Below are positions 30,309 to 39,025 of a stretch of DNA of 64,000 nucleotides, one piece after another. This DNA is from Bradyrhizobium lablabi (lineage in GTDB: Bacteria; Pseudomonadota; Alphaproteobacteria; Rhizobiales; Xanthobacteraceae), in NCBI RefSeq assembly GCF_018131005.1, contig NZ_JAFCJK010000003.1:124001-188000 (forward strand), given 5' to 3'. Position 1 is the first letter of the stretch; each line of letters starts with the position of its first letter. The position numbers and the translations under genes were made by a program. A model generated the notes under the pieces. That model saw only the letters and a program-made list of their open reading frames with translations, made no database searches and was not told the origin of the DNA.

Positions 30309-31061
30309 ATGCTCAAGCTTGTTGTCGACAAGATCGAGGACGTCGAAGAACCGCTCCGCACCCTGTACGAAGACAAGGACGGAAAATTCCGCCTCAAGGT
30401 CGACGGCGTCGAAGACACGTCGTCCCTGCATTCGGCGCTGCGAAGCGAGCGAGCTTCACGGGCGAACCTCGAGAAAAAGGTCAAGGCGTTCGAGTCCCTC
30501 GGCAAAAGCGATGAGGAGATCAAGCAGCTGATCGAGGCTGCCGAGAAGGCCGAGACCGAGAAGGCCGAGAAGGCCGGCGAATTCGAAAAGCTGAAAGACG
30601 CGCTGAAGACCCAGCACACCAAAGACCTCAAGGCCAAGGACGATGCGCTTGCCGCCATGCGCTCATCGCTCGAGCGCTACCTGGTAGATGCGCAGGCGAC
30701 CAGCGCGATCGCCGCAGCGAAAGGATCGTCGGATCTGCTCTTGCCGCACGTGCAGAAGCATGTCCGCGTCATCGAGGAAAACGGAGACTACGTCGTCAAG
30801 GTTGTTGATGCGAAGGGCGAGCCTCGCATCAACGGCAAGGGCGAACCGATGAGCATCGCCGACCTCGTCGGCGAAATGCGCCAATCGGATGTTTATGGCC
30901 GGGCCTTCGAGGGCTCCGGCCAGTCCGGAAGCGGGATGCGACCGGCGAACGGAAACGGCGCGATGCCGGGCAACAAGACCATCACCCGCGCCGATTTTCT
31001 CAAGCTCTCACCTGCAGAGCAAATGGAGAAAGCAAAGGGCGGGTTCACCGTCACCGAATGA
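30309..31061 (+). CDS. scaffolding-like protein
   Basis: 250 aa. A long charged coiled coil (residues about 45-125, RANLEKKVKAFESLGKSDEEIKQLIEAAEKAE...) precedes a beta-rich part (HVRVIEENGDYVVKVVDAKGEPRING) and a flexible Gly/Asn tail. This layout fits GP20-type phage scaffolds. It lies between portal and major capsid genes, where scaffolds are normally found. Confidence 0.75.
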   Translation: MLKLVVDKIEDVEEPLRTLYEDKDGKFRLKVDGVEDTSSLHSALRSERASRANLEKKVKAFESLGKSDEEIKQLIEAAEKAETEKAEKAGEFEKLKDALKTQHTKDLKAKDDALAAMRSSLERYLVDAQATSAIAAAKGSSDLLLPHVQKHVRVIEENGDYVVKVVDAKGEPRINGKGEPMSIADLVGEMRQSDVYGRAFEGSGQSGSGMRPANGNGAMPGNKTITRADFLKLSPAEQMEKAKGGFTVTE

Positions 31062-31096
31062 ACCCCCGCGGCATGTGCCGCTGAAAAGGACTAGCC

Positions 31097-32278
31097 ATGC
31101 CCGTTATTAACAACACCCTCACCAACCTGATCCCGACGCTTTACGAGTCGCTCGACGTTGTTTCGCGCGAGCTGGTCGGCTTCATCGGCGCCGTCAATCG
31201 CAATTCGTCGGCTACGCGCGCCGCGCTGAATGAATCGATCCTGGTGCCGATCGTTCCCACCAATACGATGGGCGACAACACGCCGGACATCACTGCGCCG
31301 GCTACCGGCAACCAGACAATCGGCAACGTGCCGATGACGATCAGCAAATCAAAGCATGTTCCGATCCGCTGGAACGGTGAGGAACAGCGCGGCATGCTCA
31401 ATGCCGGCACCTATGGCGCCACGCTGCGGAATCAGTTCACCCAGGCATTCCGCACGATCTGCAACGCGGTCGAGACCGACTTGGCGGTTGCGGCCTATCA
31501 GGGCGCCTCGCGAGCCTTCGGCAACGCCGGCACCGCACCGTTCGGCACCGCTGGCGACCTCTCGGATATCGCCGGCGTGCTGAAGATCATGGACGATAAC
31601 GGCGCACCGCCAAGCGATCGTCATCTCGTGCTCGGCACCGCGGCGATGGCCAACATCCGCGGCAAGCAGAACGTGCTATTCAAGGTCAACGAGGCCGGCA
31701 CCGACCAGCTGCTGCGCGATGGCATGATCGGACGCCTGGAGGGTGCTGCGATCCACAACTCCGGCCAGACGCAGACCACGGTCAAGGGCACGGGCACGGC
31801 CTATACGACCACTGCAGCCGGCTTCGCAGCAGGCACGACCGTGATTCCCTTGATCACCGGCTCGGGCACCATCGTCGCGGGCGACGTCGTGACCTTTGCG
31901 AATGACCCGGCGGCAGGAAAGTACGTCGTGGCCGTGGGCATCGCAGCTCCTGGCTCGATCACGATCAACGCACCGGGCTTGGTGGCGGCGCTGCCATCCG
32001 GTGTGAATGCCGTAACCGTTGCCAACAACGCCGCGCAGAACGTGATGTTCGACCGCAACGCGATCCAGCTGATCACCCGCGCTCCGCAGATGCCGCTTGG
32101 CCCCGACGGCGTGCCGATGGACATGGCCGACGACGTCATCACCCTGACCGACCCGATCTCCAACATCTCTTTCGATGTGGCGGTCTATCGGCAGTTCATG
32201 TCGCTGGTCTACCACGTCCGCCTGGCGTGGGGCGTCGCTGCGGTGAAGTCTGCCCACATCGCCACGCTGATCGGCTGA
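31097..32278 (+). CDS. major capsid protein, P22 coat-like
   Basis: 393 aa. The start, NTLTNLIPTLYESLDVVSRELVGFIGAVNRN, and the segment MTISKSKHVPIRWNGEEQ are typical of P22 gp5-like coat proteins with the HK97 fold. An inserted beta domain (about 230-320, GTGTAYTTTAAGFAAGTTVIPLITGSGTIVAGDVVTF) corresponds to the P22 I-domain position. It ends with the beta strands VYRQFMSLVYHVRLAWGVAAVKS. Confidence 0.9.
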   Translation: MPVINNTLTNLIPTLYESLDVVSRELVGFIGAVNRNSSATRAALNESILVPIVPTNTMGDNTPDITAPATGNQTIGNVPMTISKSKHVPIRWNGEEQRGMLNAGTYGATLRNQFTQAFRTICNAVETDLAVAAYQGASRAFGNAGTAPFGTAGDLSDIAGVLKIMDDNGAPPSDRHLVLGTAAMANIRGKQNVLFKVNEAGTDQLLRDGMIGRLEGAAIHNSGQTQTTVKGTGTAYTTTAAGFAAGTTVIPLITGSGTIVAGDVVTFANDPAAGKYVVAVGIAAPGSITINAPGLVAALPSGVNAVTVANNAAQNVMFDRNAIQLITRAPQMPLGPDGVPMDMADDVITLTDPISNISFDVAVYRQFMSLVYHVRLAWGVAAVKSAHIATLIG

Positions 32279-32350
32279 TTTTTGACGATAAGAGCGGCCC
32301 GCTACGCGCGGGCTGCTCATTCGAAATGGGGCCAACCAGGACAAGCGAAA

Positions 32351-32707
32351 ATGTCAGCACATCATCCAACGAAAGCCGAAGCCGCTGCCGCTGAAGCAAA
32401 GGCAGAGAAGGCCGCCGAAGCCAAAGCCGAGAAAGCGGCCACGGTCGAAGCCAAGGCCAAACATGACCTCGCCGCGAGCATCAAGGATCGGATAGCAGCC
32501 GAACGTGCTGCACATCCCCACCTCGAGCCGGCCCTTGAAGGCAGCCTGATCGGGATGCTCGAAGGCAAGGCCGATGAGAAGACACCAGCGCAGGACGAGA
32601 TCCATCTGCGACTTGAGCAAGTTCGCGTGTTCGTCGATCAAGCCATACGCGAGGCCGAAGGCGGTCTGAGGACGCTGCTCGAGCAGCTGCGCCGCCTGCT
32701 GTTCTGA
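32351..32707 (+). CDS. Ala/Lys/Glu-rich protein after the capsid gene
   Basis: 118 aa. Residues 8-45 are an almost pure A/E/K helix; the rest (AERAAHPHLEPALEGSLIGMLEGKADEK...LRLEQVRVFVDQAIREAEGGLRTLLEQLRRLL) is helical. Possibly a head-associated or assembly factor; no family recognised. Confidence 0.65.
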   Translation: MSAHHPTKAEAAAAEAKAEKAAEAKAEKAATVEAKAKHDLAASIKDRIAAERAAHPHLEPALEGSLIGMLEGKADEKTPAQDEIHLRLEQVRVFVDQAIREAEGGLRTLLEQLRRLLF

Positions 32708-32720
32708 TCGAGGCCTGACG

Positions 32721-33254
32721 ATGACGCTGGTGGTTGAAGATGGCACCGGAGTGGCCACCGCCAACTCCTATGCGACGGTGGACACCGCCAACGCCTATCA
32801 CACGACGCGCGGCAACATGGCGTGGCTCACAACCGACGGCGACCCGACGTCTGCGTTGATCCGAGCCACGCAATACATCGAGGGCAAGTATCGCGGCCGG
32901 TGGCCAGGCCTGCCGATAAAGTATCGGCTCGGCGGTCTCTCCGATTCTCAGCAGGCATTGTCGTGGCCGCGCTATGGCGCCGTCGACAACAATGGCTTTG
33001 CGATCCTGCCCAACACGGTCCCGATCGAAGTCGTCTACGCGACCTGCGAGGCGGCACTGCGCGAGTTGCTCAGCCCCGGATCGCTGCAGCCCGACATCAC
33101 CTTGACCGGCATCAAGCGCGAATGGGCCGGCGATACCGGTTTCGAATATTTCCAGGGCGTTGCCGTGCCGCCCCACGTGACCGTCATCGACGGGATTCTC
33201 GCACCCATCCTGCTCACAAGCAGCAAGCTATTTGGCTGCACCGAAAGGTTCTGA
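32721..33254 (+). CDS. head completion / DnaT-like phage protein
   Basis: 177 aa. The sequence (TLVVEDGTGVATANSYATVDTANAYHTTRGN...LIRATQYIEGKYRGRWPG) matches the family often labelled DnaT-like ssDNA-binding in phage annotations, which sits after the capsid gene and is thought to be a head-tail connector component. The ILAPILLTSSKLFG C-terminus is usual. Position supports a connector role rather than replication. Confidence 0.75.
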   Translation: MTLVVEDGTGVATANSYATVDTANAYHTTRGNMAWLTTDGDPTSALIRATQYIEGKYRGRWPGLPIKYRLGGLSDSQQALSWPRYGAVDNNGFAILPNTVPIEVVYATCEAALRELLSPGSLQPDITLTGIKREWAGDTGFEYFQGVAVPPHVTVIDGILAPILLTSSKLFGCTERF

Positions 33255-33316
33255 ACACGACCGGCTCGAAGGCGCCGGCTGCATCTGGAAATAAACTCTA
33301 ACCAGGATCGACAGCC

Positions 33317-34210
33317 ATGACCGGCTTCAGCGACTTTGCCGCCAAGAACGTGTTGAACTATCTCACCGGTCAAGTGCCGATGCCGGGAACGACCGCAGTG
33401 CCCGCCGTCTTCCTCGCACTGTTCACCGCCGTCGGCACCGATGCCGGCAGCTTCACCGAGGTCACAGGCGGCTCCTATACCCGCGTGCAGGTCGCCGGCA
33501 CGGCGACCGCAGCCGGATCGATCTCGACCGCGTCGGCCACCATCACTATGCCGAACGTCTCGGGCTTCCCGTGGGTGCAGCCCGGCATGGCGGTGTACGA
33601 CATCACCGCCAACAAGGTGATCGGCACGGTTCTGACCTGGGTCGGCACCACGCTGACGTTGACCGCCAACGCCGCTAACAACGGCTCGGGCTCGACCGAC
33701 ACGCTGTCGTTCTCCGCATTCCCGAATGCATCGGGAAGCGCGCCGTCATCGCTAACCAACGGCTCGGTGATCAGCTTCCCGCAGGCCAGCGCCAGCTGGG
33801 GCAACGTGATCGCGTGGGGTCTCTACGACGCTTCCTCGTCGGGCAATCTGCTGTTCTGGGACTTCATGGGCAACTTCGCGTGGTTGCCGTTTGAAACCCC
33901 GACAGGCTCCAACCCGACGTTCACGGTCAAGGGTCACGGCTATAGCTCGAACGATCCGATCGTGTTCACCGCCGAGTATGGCGGCACGCTGCCCACCGCC
34001 TCGACCGGCGTATTCACGGGCTACAACATTCTTTTCGCCGCACCTCTGGCGACCGACACCCTCAACGTCGACACCGTCTCCGGACCATCAACGCCCGTTG
34101 TTCTCACCTCGTCCGGCTCCGGCATGGTGCGCAAGATCGTCCAGCAGACCATTCCATCCGGCGTCACTGCCTCGTTCGCGGCCTCGACGCTCACCCTCAC
34201 TGCAGCTTGA
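33317..34210 (+). CDS. head fibre / tail fibre-like beta protein
   Basis: 297 aa. The N-terminus (TGFSDFAAKNVLNYLTGQ...AVFLALFTAVGTDAGSFTEVTGGSYTRVQV) matches the phage fibre protein family that starts with a structural-unit adaptor. A beta domain is inserted at about 75-125, and the C-terminal part is Thr/Ser/Gly-rich. It begins a block of receptor-type genes placed between head and tail genes. Confidence 0.7.
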   Translation: MTGFSDFAAKNVLNYLTGQVPMPGTTAVPAVFLALFTAVGTDAGSFTEVTGGSYTRVQVAGTATAAGSISTASATITMPNVSGFPWVQPGMAVYDITANKVIGTVLTWVGTTLTLTANAANNGSGSTDTLSFSAFPNASGSAPSSLTNGSVISFPQASASWGNVIAWGLYDASSSGNLLFWDFMGNFAWLPFETPTGSNPTFTVKGHGYSSNDPIVFTAEYGGTLPTASTGVFTGYNILFAAPLATDTLNVDTVSGPSTPVVLTSSGSGMVRKIVQQTIPSGVTASFAASTLTLTAA

Positions 34211-34244
34211 AAGGTGAAAATAAACCCGCAACTCACAGGAGACT

Positions 34245-35183
34245 TTGATGGTTGCGCCACTGAGGTATGCAGCGAATTGTGACTTGAGTGATCCGAAGGC
34301 GGTCTCGATCGGCTTCAATCTGTCAGACTGCGCGCCTTGGGCGCTCGGCACATTGCCGGCAGGATGCAAGGGCCTCGTGTGGATCGGCGCCGCGACGCTC
34401 ACCAATGCGGTCAAGAACCTGATCAACTCGTGCGCCAATCAGCCCCAGCTTTGGGGCTTCTACATCTACGACGAGCCGGATCCGCATTCGGTCGGCGCCG
34501 CCGGACTGAAGGCGATCTCGGACTACTGTCACGCCACCTGTCCGGGCTGCAAGACCTTCATCGTGATCGTCGACGGCGGCGACGGCATCACTCCGAACTA
34601 CGCGCCATCCTCGATCTATCTGAACACCGGCATCGACTATTTCGGCATCGATCAGTATCCGGTGCAGATCCACATCCAGGACTCACAGATCGAAGCCACG
34701 ATCACGAACTACATCAACAATGCCCTGGCGGCCGGCTTCCCGCTCGCGAAGCTCGTGCCGGTGGTGCAGTGCTCGGGCGGCGACGGCGTCATGATCATGC
34801 CGACCGCAAGCCAGATGACGCGGATGTTCAGCGCGTGGGATGCCGGCATTCCGAGCCCGGCGTTCGAGTACACCTACGAATGGGGTCTCAACTCCGGCGA
34901 GACCGCATCGCTGATGACGGCCTCGGCCGCGGTGCAGGCCGTCTATCAGCAGCGCTACAGCGCCGTTGCTCCGCCGCCTCCGCCTCCGCCCCCACCGCCT
35001 GCCGAAGCTTTCTTCACCGGCACCTCGGCGCCGGCCGCTTCGCTCGGCAATGTCGGCGACGTATACGCCCAGGTTGCCACCTCGGTGTCGCAGGGCGCGC
35101 CACAGGTGACAGTGCCGCCTCCGGTCGTCACCACCACCACTACGTTCTGGAAGAAAGGCTCTAGCGGCTGGGTCGCTCAGTAA
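34245..35183 (+). CDS. TIM-barrel glycosidase-like structural protein
   Basis: 312 aa. Residues 1-245 read like a TIM-barrel glycoside hydrolase: LWGFYIYDEPDPH carries a likely catalytic acid (E77) and FEYTYEWG a second carboxylate (E212), at strands 4 and 7 of the expected barrel. A polyproline linker follows, then a C-terminal segment (GTSAPAASLGNVGDVYAQVATS...FWKKGSSGWV) of the sort found in phage tail proteins. It may digest surface polysaccharide. The exact GH family is not assigned. Confidence 0.6.
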   Translation: MMVAPLRYAANCDLSDPKAVSIGFNLSDCAPWALGTLPAGCKGLVWIGAATLTNAVKNLINSCANQPQLWGFYIYDEPDPHSVGAAGLKAISDYCHATCPGCKTFIVIVDGGDGITPNYAPSSIYLNTGIDYFGIDQYPVQIHIQDSQIEATITNYINNALAAGFPLAKLVPVVQCSGGDGVMIMPTASQMTRMFSAWDAGIPSPAFEYTYEWGLNSGETASLMTASAAVQAVYQQRYSAVAPPPPPPPPPPAEAFFTGTSAPAASLGNVGDVYAQVATSVSQGAPQVTVPPPVVTTTTTFWKKGSSGWVAQ

Positions 35184-35192
35184 TCGGTCCCG

Positions 35193-35220
35193 GGCGCGGG
35201 GGCGTTTTCGCTCCCGCGCC
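35193..35220. other. strong 12-bp hairpin with TTTT loop
   Basis: GGCGCGGGGGCG (35193-35204) pairs with CGCTCCCGCGCC (35209-35220) with one G-T pair, with loop TTTT. Only TGTT follows, so it is a weak terminator or a processing signal between the glycosidase-like and repeat-protein genes. Confidence 0.5.
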
Positions 35221-35243
35221 TGTTCAATTACGCGGGGCTTGCG

Positions 35244-37706
35244 ATGGCCGTAGCATTCGATGCGCAGGGCCATACGGGCTCCGGCGGCTCAAGCACCACG
35301 TCGATCTCGAGCTCGAGCATCATCACGGTCGGCGCCGGCTCGAACCGCGCGCTCGTCGTCTTCCTGATGTTCGTGACCGGCGGAGGCTCCGGCATACCGA
35401 CCGGCATCAGCGTCACCTGGAACGGCGTCGCGATGACGGCGATCACAGGGGCGACGTTCTCCGACGTCACGTCGGGCGTGTCGATCATTGCGTACGGGCT
35501 GGTCAATCCGGCCAGCGGGGCCAATGTACTCGCCGCATCGTGGACTGGCGCGAGGTTCACTGGATTAGGCGCTATCTCGTTCACCGGCGTCAACCAGACC
35601 GGGGGCGCCACCTCGTTCGCGCACGGCAATGGCACACACGGCAACGCCGGGGGCACCGCCACCGTGGCCGTCACCAGCGCCACCGGCAACATGACGGCGG
35701 CGGCCTATACCAACGACGGCAGCAGCACCTTCACCGGTACCTCGGCGACGCAGGATTTCGTCGATACGACGCTGTCTAACAGCGCCATGAACCACACGGC
35801 CGGTTCGGCCAGCAACACGATGACGGCGACGCAGGGCGGCACCAACTGGGTCGCTGCCGGCGTCGATATCGTGGCCGCCGCCTCCACGCAAGCGCTGACG
35901 GCGGCAGCCAAGGCCATCACGCGCGGAGCCGCTGGCATCACCGGCAAGTCGGCAATCGCCGCGCGCACGATCGCGATCACAAAGGCGCGCGCCACGATTG
36001 CCGGCCGAGCTGCGCTGGCGGCAAGGACGATCACCGCGGCGACCGGCAAGTTCGGTACGATGTCGGGCAAGCTATCGCTCGCCGCGCGCACGCTTGCGGC
36101 GAGTTTTGCTAGGGGCATCGCGGCCCCGGCCAACGTCCTTCTCGTCCATACCGATCACGCCGAAGACGCGACCTCGCAGACGACCTATACATGGTCGTCA
36201 AGAAATTTTGCGATCGGCGCGGCCAACGTCAACCGGCTCGTCACGGTCGGCATCACGGCGCGGCTCGCCACCTCGTCGGCCACGCTCAACAGCGTCACGA
36301 TCGGGGGCGTCACCGCCACCAAGATCGACGAAGCCCTCAACACGATCGGCGGCGCGCTCTCCATCACATCAGTGTGGATGGCCGCGATCCCCGCCGGCAC
36401 CACCGCCACGGTATCCGCGACCTTCTCGACCGCGATGCTGCGCGCCGGCTGCGATGTCTGGACGGCAACCGGCCCCTCCGCGGTGCCAAGCGTATCGTCG
36501 AGCGCAGACAACAGCGGGAACACCGCGACCAACGTAGCCACTGACGGGCCACTCACGGTCCCTGCCGGCGGCGGCACGATCGTATTCGTCTCAACGTTCA
36601 ACGGCAGCGCGCCAACGCTGACGCCGACCAATTACACAACCGCACCGTCCGGCGTGGTCCTGATCGGCGGCACGATGTACTACGCCTCCGGCTCCGACAC
36701 CGTTGCCGGAAGCAAGACCTACACCTCGACCTGGACTCTCGGCAGCAGCGGCGCGACCGGCGTCGCCGTGGTGTTCAGTCTGGCGGCGAACACGCTTGTT
36801 GCCCTGGTCGCATCCAGCCTGGCCGCGGCCAAGGGCATGGCCGGGAACTCCGGCACGGTCGCCATCGCGGCCCGTTCGCTTGCGGCGAGCTTGGCCAGAG
36901 CAGCCCTCAGTTTTCCGGTGCTGCTCAGCGCGCGGTCGCAGGTCGAAAGCTTCGGCCGCGCCACCATCGCCGGCAAGACATCGCTTGCGGCGCGCAGCCA
37001 GGGCAGCGCAACCGGCAAGGCTGCAGGCAGCTTCAAGGCCGTGCTGGCAGCGGCCAGTAGCGCTGCGACCAAGGGCGCGTTGAGCTTTGCCGGCAAGCTC
37101 TCGCTCGCCGCGCGCGCTACAGCGGCGAGCTTCGGCAAGATGGTGCCGCCCGGCGCGGTCGCGCTGCTGGCGCGCTCGTTTGCCGCGGCAACCGGACGGA
37201 TCGCTTTTGCTGGCAAGACATCGCTACAGGCCGCCACATCGGCCAGGACTAAGGCGAGCGCCGGTCTCGTCGCCGGCCTATTGCTGCAGGCTCGCAGCTT
37301 CGGCGCGACGCGGGGCCGGGCCGGATTGAGCGCACTGGCGCGACTGTCGGCCCGGTCGCTCAACGCCAGCAAGGGCGTCGCGTCTGGGGCGGCCAAGGCA
37401 CTGCTGTCTGCGAATTCCCGCGCCGCAGCCGTGGGCCGCCTGGGTCTCATGTCCGGAAAGGTCGCGCTTGCCACCCGCAGCGCAGCCGCGGCCGCTAGTC
37501 GCACCATTCTGAATCTGGCCGTGCCGAATATCGCGTTGTTTGCGCGATCGATGGCCGCGGGCTTCGCCAGGGCGATGCTGTTTCTACCGTCGATCCGGTC
37601 AGTCAATGCACCAGCCGAGATCCGCAGCACAGATGCTCCGCATGAGACGCGCAGCGCAGATGCTCAGCAAGAGACGCGCAGCGTCGACGTGCCGCCACTA
37701 ACGTGA
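35244..37706 (+). CDS. large repeat-containing fibre protein
   Basis: 820 aa, Ala/Ser/Thr/Gly-rich. Two beta domains (about 1-210 and 295-515) alternate with stretches of a degenerate repeat of about 20-25 residues built on G-K-x-S-L-A-A-R-S-x-A-A-x-x-G-R (residues about 215-290 and 520-780). The second beta domain is related to the C-terminus of the protein at 39025-41340. The tail ends in three ten-residue units of the form ETRSxDAPH/Q. Probably a fibre or adhesin; no known repeat family recognised. Confidence 0.65.
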   Translation: MAVAFDAQGHTGSGGSSTTSISSSSIITVGAGSNRALVVFLMFVTGGGSGIPTGISVTWNGVAMTAITGATFSDVTSGVSIIAYGLVNPASGANVLAASWTGARFTGLGAISFTGVNQTGGATSFAHGNGTHGNAGGTATVAVTSATGNMTAAAYTNDGSSTFTGTSATQDFVDTTLSNSAMNHTAGSASNTMTATQGGTNWVAAGVDIVAAASTQALTAAAKAITRGAAGITGKSAIAARTIAITKARATIAGRAALAARTITAATGKFGTMSGKLSLAARTLAASFARGIAAPANVLLVHTDHAEDATSQTTYTWSSRNFAIGAANVNRLVTVGITARLATSSATLNSVTIGGVTATKIDEALNTIGGALSITSVWMAAIPAGTTATVSATFSTAMLRAGCDVWTATGPSAVPSVSSSADNSGNTATNVATDGPLTVPAGGGTIVFVSTFNGSAPTLTPTNYTTAPSGVVLIGGTMYYASGSDTVAGSKTYTSTWTLGSSGATGVAVVFSLAANTLVALVASSLAAAKGMAGNSGTVAIAARSLAASLARAALSFPVLLSARSQVESFGRATIAGKTSLAARSQGSATGKAAGSFKAVLAAASSAATKGALSFAGKLSLAARATAASFGKMVPPGAVALLARSFAAATGRIAFAGKTSLQAATSARTKASAGLVAGLLLQARSFGATRGRAGLSALARLSARSLNASKGVASGAAKALLSANSRAAAVGRLGLMSGKVALATRSAAAAASRTILNLAVPNIALFARSMAAGFARAMLFLPSIRSVNAPAEIRSTDAPHETRSADAQQETRSVDVPPLT

Positions 37707-37719
37707 TCGGGGAGGTGAC

Positions 37720-37995
37720 ATGCTGACGTGGCCGCCGAAAGACCCGGGCGAGGTGCTCGACTACGACATCAACTGGGCCCCTCGCCTCGGCTCCGATACG
37801 ATCGTCACGTCGGATTGGGTGACGCAGCCCGGCATCACGCTGACGATCAATTCGAAATCATTCACCTCGCAGCTAACCAAGGTCTGGCTATCGGGCGGCA
37901 CGATCGGCGAAACCTACGTGCTGAAGAACACCGTCACGACGGTCGCGGGCGATACGGTGATCGAAAGCGTGTCCATCCTGATCAGGGCGAAGTGA
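37720..37995 (+). CDS. small beta-sandwich structural protein
   Basis: 91 aa (MLTWPPKDPGEVLDYDINWAPRLGSDTIVTSDW ... TYVLKNTVTTVAGDTVIESVSILI). The pattern DPGEVLDYDINWAPRL...ESVSILI is common in phage head-tail or decoration proteins (Ig-like). Located with head completion genes. Confidence 0.65.
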   Translation: MLTWPPKDPGEVLDYDINWAPRLGSDTIVTSDWVTQPGITLTINSKSFTSQLTKVWLSGGTIGETYVLKNTVTTVAGDTVIESVSILIRAK

Positions 37996-37996
37996 C

Positions 37997-38473
37997 GTGC
38001 TTCTCTTGCTCCTCAACCAGAGTCCGGTGGTGGTATCGCCGCCGCCACCAGATACGACCACGCCGCCACGAGCTGCGCCGGCGACGAGGGTTGCGAGCAA
38101 GCTCTATCCGCGCACGATCGATGTTCGTCGCCTCAAGACGGTAGCGGGCACGTCAGACACACTTGGCCTGACCGGCTACTCGGGCGCGGAGGCGTCGACC
38201 GGATCATCGCCGGAGGGCGAGACCGTGCTGTTCACGGGCATCCCCGCCTCGATCCAGGCACGAGCGACCGGCCGCAAGAAGGATTCATCGCTGCCGCAGG
38301 ACGTGGTCTATGCGCCGACATGGCACATCTGGGTGCCGCGCGGAGCGCTGGCAAAAGACGCGGTGCGCGATCGCGACGTCATCGTCGATGACAATGGCTA
38401 CCGCTACGAAGTCGCGCAGAACTACTGGAACTTGCTTGGCTACAAGCTGGTCTGCATCCGTCTTGAAGCATAA
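37997..38473 (+). CDS. putative head-tail connector protein
   Basis: 158 aa from a GTG. A hydrophobic then Pro/Thr-rich N-terminus (QSPVVVSPPPPDTTTPPRAAP) precedes a beta domain (VLFTGIPASIQARATGRKKDSSLP...RDRDVIVDDNGYRYEVAQNYWN). The DRDVIVDDNGYRYEV part resembles phage head completion proteins. Confidence 0.6.
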   Translation: MLLLLLNQSPVVVSPPPPDTTTPPRAAPATRVASKLYPRTIDVRRLKTVAGTSDTLGLTGYSGAEASTGSSPEGETVLFTGIPASIQARATGRKKDSSLPQDVVYAPTWHIWVPRGALAKDAVRDRDVIVDDNGYRYEVAQNYWNLLGYKLVCIRLEA

Positions 38474-38485
38474 GGTGATTTAAAA

Positions 38486-39025
38486 ATGTCGATCACACTT
38501 CCCGGCGCAGGCTCCCCAGTCGAAACGGTGCCTGGCGCCAACGGCCTCGATCAGCGCCAAGTCATCCTGGCCTATGGCGCTGGTGCGTCCGTCGAGGTCG
38601 TGCCGACTGTGACGGCCGGCGCCTATACCGCGGGCTTTGTGATCGGGGGCGTCATGACGTTCGCCAATATCCTGCCGCCCGGGTCGTTCAACGGCCTGCT
38701 GGAAAGCATCACGCTCAAGTTCAAGGCCACGGCACAAACGACAGAGTTCGACGTCGCGATCTTCTCGACCGCTCCAGGTGGGACCTTCGCCGATCACGGC
38801 GCGCCGGCGATTGCAGCTGGAGACAGCGCGCTTCTGCTCGGCATCTTCCAGCTTACCGCCAATCAAAGTCAGCTCGGCACTCACACGCTCTACATGCTTG
38901 ACGGCATCGGCAAGCAGATCGTCGGCACCTCGACGTCGCTCTTTGCTGTCGTGATCTCGAAGGCCGTGCCTGTCGCTCCGGCATCGGCGTCGGATATGTC
39001 GCTCAAGCTTGGGATGATCTGGTAA
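38486..39025 (+). CDS. putative virion beta protein
   Basis: 179 aa. Residues 30-115 look like a jelly-roll (YTAGFVIGGVMTFANILPPGSFNGLLESITLKFKATAQTTEFDVAIFS), as in phage decoration or receptor-binding proteins. Its stop overlaps the next start by one base. Confidence 0.6.
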   Translation: MSITLPGAGSPVETVPGANGLDQRQVILAYGAGASVEVVPTVTAGAYTAGFVIGGVMTFANILPPGSFNGLLESITLKFKATAQTTEFDVAIFSTAPGGTFADHGAPAIAAGDSALLLGIFQLTANQSQLGTHTLYMLDGIGKQIVGTSTSLFAVVISKAVPVAPASASDMSLKLGMIW

